From Cladosporium sp. IMV 00045 (taxonomy: Eukaryota; Ascomycota; Dothideomycetes; Cladosporiales; Cladosporiaceae), in assembly GCA_001931905.2 (NCBI GenBank), contig MSJI02000094.1:88833-152832 (forward strand): 64,000 bases of DNA. Reading direction: 5' to 3'. This document shows positions 58,875-64,000 of the stretch, one piece after another. The notes below the pieces were generated by a model. The model searched no databases. It was not told the origin of the DNA and was given only the letters and a program-made list of their open reading frames with translations. A program made the translations under genes and the position numbers. The number at the start of each line of letters is the position of its first letter. Positions within the stretch are counted from its first letter, which is position 1.

Positions 58875-59568
58875 ATGGAATCCGCAAAGGCCGCCGTCCA
58901 GGACTTCATGAAGTCTTCTGGTCACAACGACACCACCGTCCACGAGAAGGTCGCCCCTGCCGTTGAGCACGAGACCATCGAGAAGACCAAGCACGAGCAG
59001 TACACTTCCGCTGTCGACAAGGAGGTTCACCAGGACCACTACCACACCACTGAGCAGCCCATTGCCGACCGTGAGGTCCTTCCTCAGCAGCACCACGCCA
59101 ACATCATCCCTGTTGAGCACCGCAGCTACGAGCACGGTAACAACGACGAGGTTGAGGCTCGCCTCGCCAAGGAGAAGGCCGGCTACACCAACACCACCAC
59201 TCGCGTTGACGGTGGCACCACTCGTGAGGTCGACCCGATTGTTGCCGGCGAGCACAGGCACCACCACGTCCACGAGACCATCCAGCCTGTTGTCCAGAAG
59301 GGTACGTCGCCAGTATCTCTACCCCTTTGCATTCCCTCCATAGCTAACCAATTTCACAGAGACCATTGAGCCTCACGTCACCCACACCACCGTCCCCATC
59401 CACGAGGTCCACCACAACGCTGCCCAGCACCACCAGGCCTCTGCTCTCCCTGCCGTCTCCATGGCCGAGTTCAAGCAGGCCGGCGGCTCTCTGGCTGGTC
59501 GTGAGGAGCGCCAGGATGGTTTCGAGGGCGAGCCTCGCTCCACCAAGCCCACCCAGGCTCACGTTTAA
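58875..59568 (+). CDS. 211-residue His/Glu-rich protein of the fungal 'allergen' family
   Basis: Exons 58875-59301 and 59360-59568, 211 residues. It is hydrophilic, without signal peptide or helices in the membrane, and built of repeated His/Glu/Thr units: APAVEHETIEKTKHEQYTS, VHQDHYHTTEQPIADREVLP, HRHHHVHETIQPVVQKETIE and TTVPIHEVHH, ending with SLAGREERQDGFEGEP. Very strong C-ending codon bias (gag, aag, cac, acc) and a CA-rich leader suggest high expression. Relatives are widespread in moulds and often annotated as allergens; molecular function is unknown, with stress-linked abundance commonly seen. The core recurs inside the neighbouring 548-residue protein. Confidence 0.82.
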
Positions 59569-62015
59569 GCACCTTAATTAATGTCAGTGTTGCGGAGCTT
59601 TGGAATTAGGGATGTCGGCAAGCCCAAGCAAAGCGGTGTTGGCACCCTGTATTTACGAAGGATTTACGACTTGTACTACCATTATAGTAATCTGCGTATC
59701 GATCGATATCAATTTTGCATACTCTGACTTTTTCCCTTTTTTTTTTCTTGCTTTGTTTGACTTTGTACCCAATAGGTTGCGGATGTCTCGTCATCCTGCT
59801 AACCAAAACACTTATCCATCATAAAATCGTCATCGAAGATTAAGTTCAATGCTGCGGTTGCAACGGCGGCGCCGTTGTGCTCGAGCGCGCCACCACACGT
59901 CACGAAATGTGGCGCCATCAAGTGGCGCCAACGCTCTCGCCTCGACTTTTGCACACTTGCAAAGTGCGTGAAGCCGCAGTGGCCGTCTTCACTCGCTGAT
60001 CCTTCGGCCTTGCGCACCACACCTGCTTCCATTCGACACTATTAGCAGTTAATAGTGGAGCATGGGGAGCAGCAGTTGGCATGGCTTCTTGTGGGACGTA
60101 AAGCGATAAGCGCAACCCGCAATTCTTGTTCCACTCGCGCGAGATAAGGGAATTGTTACTTGTGAACAATTGAAATAGCTGTTTGTTGACTTTTGCTGAA
60201 TCTGCGTTCTAGACGAATCAGTCAGGCTCGACAAGGTTCCTCTGAGAATGAAGACAAACATTTGCAAGAAAGATTGCATGCAAAATTTTTGACAAGTTAC
60301 AATTCCATCTTTATAGTGTCAACCACCAGCGCTAGCACTAAAGCTAGATATGGCAATGAATTGACATCCAAACTTGGTCATTCAGTAATTCAGCTGATCA
60401 ACAGGAGAATCAATCAGCAAATTACGCATAAGCTATATATAGAGTGTGATCAAATTTGATTAGATGCATTTCCATTTGAGAACACTCACAAAAGTGGTCT
60501 TGTGATATGATCGTTAAATTAGCATGGCATTTCCTCAAGGCCAATGGAGGTCAGAAGATCTGGCATCAGAGTCAGACAGTCATGAAATGGATCTGAGTTT
60601 CAGTCACACACTTGCAGTTGCTCACAGCAGGTAAGATCGAAGAGGAGCTCTAAACCTCAAATTGAATTAGCCTTTCAAAACTTCCTGCAAAGAAAACAAT
60701 ATCTAAACGACATGCTTTCTCAGTCAGAATATCTGGTAATTCCAAGCCTTTCCACCACCACTTGAGCGTGCCTTTTACTCCGACATCTCTGCCATCAGCT
60801 TGTTCCCGGATGTTCAGGTGCAGTACAGTGTATGTACTAGCAAAGAGAGTGGCTACACAGCTCCATATGATTTGTAAAGTACCCCGCACTACATGTAGGT
60901 GATGCGATGCTCGAAAGTAGGAGCACATGTTGAAACAGTGGCGTTGGGTGCATGATTTTGAGATGAGATGTATTTGAATTGAATGAGTCAACGTCAAGTT
61001 GATAAGTAAGATGAGATGTATTTGAATCGATTGAGTCAACGTCAAGTTGATAAGCTTCGATTGAAGTTGAATGAAAATGGAAGTCAACTTCTGCATGTAG
61101 AACCACAGCCACAGAAGGATAGCCAAAAGACAAGCAATATAAGGACAAAACGCAGAATATGGAGGATAAATGCTACAGGACTGCACACAAACTGTGGGCT
61201 GAGCGCAACGTGACTGCGTGACCACCAGCCAGCCATGCTGACTGCACGGCGTGTGATTTTTGGACAGCAAGTCAACTGCAGGCGACAAAGATCAAGATTG
61301 GCTGCCTACTGTCACACAGCAGGACGCCCGACTAAGTTAATTACAAGCAGGCGTCTGCGTCAACTGAGAATTTTCATGCAGGTTGTCAGCTTGCATTTCA
61401 GCTGACATGTAGCATGATGTTGACTCAAATCTCAGAATAACCTAACTTCTGTTGCGCGCATGAAAGCTTTCATTGCATTATTGTGACTAATGGGAAAATA
61501 GTCAAAGCTTCTCTGAAGCAGGCACCAGCTGCAAAGCTAAGTTGCCTATTTACACAGGAATCAAAATTGAATAGAAAGCAGCATTCAACTCCATCTGAAC
61601 GGGACCCTGACAGAGTTGTTCAAAGTGTTCGTGATGTTGAAGCATGCTAGCTTGTTTACTTGTTCAGTTGCATCTCTATGTCTCGATGGTTCGCGACCAT
61701 TTGTCGAAATCTACCTAGTCAAGGTTTTATCAGACTTAAATTTGACTCAGTAGCTCGATGAGTAAGCTGCGAATATGCTGATCACTTGCCATTCCATGTA
61801 GTTTAGCATTAGCACTCTCTTTAGCTATGAAGACATTGCAACAGTGATGTGTCTCAGTCTAAAGCTGTCTCAGTCTAAAGCAGTCTCAAATCATGGAAAT
61901 GAGTTAACCAGAAGATGTTTGAGATCCCATATCTAGAACAGATTATGAGATTTGATCAAATTGTTTCTTACTCTAACATAACTTAAGTCAACTTGACATA
62001 ATTAAGATAACGTCA
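59569..62015. other. gene-free AT-rich region next to transposon remnants
   Basis: About 2.4 kb with rising A+T content. No supported gene. It contains a 48-nt tandem duplication (60961-61054) and a short 'gtctcagtctaaag' repeat near 61851-61890. Codon-like structure is absent. Likely degenerate repeat DNA flanking the transposon. Confidence 0.5.
60961..61054. repeat. 48-nt tandem duplication
   Basis: Unit starting agatgagatgtatttgaat occurs at 60961-61008 and again at 61009-61054, differing at two or three bases. Confidence 0.8.
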
Positions 62016-62021
62016 CCTATC

Positions 62022-63412
62022 TAGAAGTGGGCCACACCTAGAAGTGGGCCAAGCCAGAATTTAACGCACGTTATATTCGTGAATAATCTGAATATTTACG
62101 TGTCCTTTTCCTTTTTACGACTCTTATGACTTCCTATACGAACGAGGCCCTCGAGAAGGCTATATACGACTATCGGAACCATAAATATTCGTCGATTTAA
62201 GCATATTCAGATAGGACGCAGATTCCGAGGACTATACTTCAAAATCGACTCTTAAGAAAGCAACTACGTCGTATAGCTGTCAAAAAGTAGTAAGCACTAT
62301 CTATACCCGAAGAACACGAACTCGTAGGCTGGCTTAAACGACTCGTAAGCCTTAGGAACCCAATCACTCTTCCTCTTACGAAAGAACTCGCTTTCGAGAT
62401 TCGACGCTCCCGTACGCCTCCTATAACTCCCGACGTACCTACTAAGCCTATAGGAATAAATTAGCTTCGTAGGTTTCGGTCTCGGTATCCAGAGATCGCT
62501 ACGATCTCGTCGCGATCACTCGAGGCCTCTCGGTTCGAAGGGACGTCGTATAATCGCATAAACTCCTTTTTTGATTAGCTATCTTCCCTTTATAGGACCC
62601 GTTCCTACGACTCCGACTCGATCTGGAACTTTAACGAGACCGGCTACGCACTAGGTACGTCGTAGTCGATAAACGTACTCGTTACGAAAGAAGATAAGAT
62701 GAATTTTAAGAAGGTACCTGGTCGGCAGGAATAGATAACTGCGATTAAATGCGTAGGGGCCTCGGGTAGGGCCTTACCTCCCCTAATTATCTTTAAGGGC
62801 TAGAACCTAAATTCTTCGTAGATACCTCCTGAAATTCAATAATAATAGCGATTCACGACTTCGACTTCTGGATAAACGACTAACCAGATCGCGTACGAGT
62901 AGTTAACGACCCTATTCGACCCCGAAACGAGACGAAACGACGAAAAACGACGTCTCTTAGTATTCGACGGCTACGGGAGTCATATTATAGCCCGATTCCT
63001 ATCTTACTACTTTCGGCATAAGATAGACCCCGTCTACTTACTACCGCATTCGTCTCATATCTTATAACCTCTGGATTTAACTTATTTTAGTCCCCTAAAG
63101 AGGAACCTAGAAATCCAGCTAGATTCCTGGTTTTTCTACTCGACGGCAAGATTATACCGCTCTGAGTGGGCTATAGCCTACTCTATTGCTAGGGGGAGGA
63201 CCTTCCGGGTCGGTACTATCGAATCAGGCTTTAAATCGACCGGAATATGGCCTATCTCGAGAGATAGACCCCTCCTACGCCTCGGACCCCCCCCCCTATC
63301 CTCGACGATAGGGGATCCCCTAACCTTCGTGTTCTCGATAGCCGGCCTCCGCGTGGGACAGAGCCTCGCTACGTTCGAGAAGCGATTACTAGAGTGATCG
63401 ATCACTCTAGTA
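62022..63412 (+). mobile_element. RIP-degraded Fot1/pogo-type DNA transposon, element 1 (3' end lost)
   Basis: It begins with a doublet tagaagtgggcca (62022-62034 and 62039-62051, 17-nt period) that looks like the terminal inverted repeat, followed by the transposase relic. CpA is scarce and TpA common, while CpG remains, as expected from RIP. The matching right terminus is missing; instead another element in opposite orientation begins at about 63445. Confidence 0.72.
62126..63397 (+). pseudogene. pogo/Fot1-type transposase relic with about 15 in-frame stops
   Basis: One frame runs from an ATG at 62126 to the TGA at 63395 (424 codons counting the start) without any net indel, but with about 15 TAA/TAG codons. 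All could arise from CAA, CAG or TGG by G:C to A:T change. The frame reads as a DDE-superfamily transposase: an N-terminal HTH/CENP-B-like part (EALEKAIYDYRNHKYSSI, EEHELVGWLKRLVSL), the first acidic motif as WNFNETGYALG (Asp changed to Asn), the second as LLVFDGYGSHI, and the third as PHSSHIL-stop-PLDL. The basic C-terminus is missing. It cannot be functional. A Tc1/mariner-superfamily element of filamentous fungi. Confidence 0.82.
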
Positions 63413-63990
63413 TTTCGACTAACTTACTTTTAACGTCATCCACCGGGAAGTCGGCCATACGGGGAAGTCGGCCAGGATTCTAACCATCTTAACTTTAAAA
63501 AGTCATTTCTCTACGAATAATGGTCTGAATTAGATGAAATTAAGCAAGCTCATCGGCGCTATCTAGTTCTATCTCGTCTTCGAGTTCGGGGCTCGGCGTA
63601 GGCGATCTACGTCCCTTACCCTTCTTTTTTCGTAAAGTCTCTTTTTCGGCTTTTTCGACTTCTTCGAGAATTTCTTGCGTATTTAGGACGTATTTCCCTT
63701 TTAGGGCGACCCGTTTACCGATCTTACGTTCTCGGCGTATCGATAATCGACTCCGGGTCTCGTTAAGCTCGTATTCTAAAAGGGCATTCTGGGATCTTAA
63801 CTTTTCAAGTTCAGTTTGTGATCGCTTTATGAATCGCTTTAAAGGAGTCGGAATTAAAGAGTGATCGATCACTCGAGTGATCGCATCTCGAACGTGACGA
63901 GGCTCTGTACCCCGGGGAGGCCGGGAGTCGAGGACACGAAGGTCAGGAGACCCCCTATTATCGAGGATAGGAGGAGGCGTAGAAGGGGGG
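63272..63990. repeat. inverted repeat formed by two convergent pogo-like copies
   Basis: Plus strand 63272-63412 matches the reverse complement of about 63857-63990, including the palindrome gagtgatcgatcactc and the region around 'cacgaaggt'. Arms are about 80% alike. They are the same transposase segment from two elements facing each other. Confidence 0.75.
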
Positions 63991-64000
63991 GGAGGGGGGG
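63445..64000 (-). mobile_element. second pogo-like element, minus strand, running off the window
   Basis: Starts at 63445-63457 and 63462-63474 with the doublet gggaagtcggcca, again at a 17-nt period like the terminus of element 1, but carrying 'gtcggcc' where element 1 has 'gtgggcc'. The coding part lies on the minus strand, so this is its 3' end. Confidence 0.65.
63540..63872 (-). pseudogene. C-terminal transposase fragment of the second pogo-like element
   Basis: 110 residues open on the minus strand: TPLKRFIKRSQTELEKLRSQ, then a coiled coil (NALLEYELNETRSRLSIRRE), a basic patch and an acidic tail (SPELEDEIELDSADELA). This matches the usual C-terminal region of Fot1/pogo transposases. The upstream catalytic part would lie beyond 64000, so its integrity is unknown. 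RIP damage is milder here than in element 1. Confidence 0.6.

Overview
The window is nuclear DNA of a filamentous ascomycete, most probably a dothideomycete-like mould. The evidence is genes with several 42-60 bp GT-AG introns, fungal-only families (eisosome Pil1, SIT-type siderophore transporters, a BIM1-like protein, a fungal rhodopsin-domain protein, an asco-laccase ending in DSGL), a tRNA-Leu with a short intron, and a Fot1/pogo-type transposon riddled with C-to-T stop codons as left by repeat-induced point mutation (RIP). The species cannot be fixed from the sequence.

The dominant structure is a segment of about 19-20 kb present twice in direct orientation: copy A (1-19369) and copy B (about 25300-44740), offset by 25.37-25.40 kb. 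Gene order in each copy: C2H2 zinc-finger regulator (-), small membrane-protein gene (+; decayed in A), secreted GMC oxidoreductase (-), siderophore-type MFS transporter (+), BIM1-like surface protein (-), Cys-rich GPI-type protein (+), Cys-rich protein of unknown function (-), 96-residue secreted Cys-rich peptide (+), GPI-type secreted protein (+), rhodopsin-domain membrane protein (+), second siderophore-type MFS transporter (-). The content (two siderophore transporters, a relative of a copper-acquisition factor, a flavin oxidase, Cys-rich surface proteins and a zinc-finger regulator) suggests a metal-acquisition or cell-surface redox locus. That role is inferred.

Copy A stops inside its second MFS gene at a 20-N assembly gap (19370-19389). 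Beyond the gap the sequence resumes inside a PIL1 eisosome gene, followed by a long spacer, a small CxxC protein and the complete C2H2 gene that begins copy B. So the repeat may be a true tandem duplication, or two diverged alleles or homeologues joined head to tail by the scaffolder.

Right of copy B lie single-copy genes: tRNA-Leu(UAG), an MBOAT-type wax-synthase-like acyltransferase, a laccase with a 7-nt microexon, a secreted Thr/Ser-rich protein, a 548-residue protein and a 211-residue His/Glu-rich protein that share a motif. Then comes an AT-rich gene-free stretch (59.6-62 kb) leading into two degenerate pogo-like elements in opposite orientation at the right edge.
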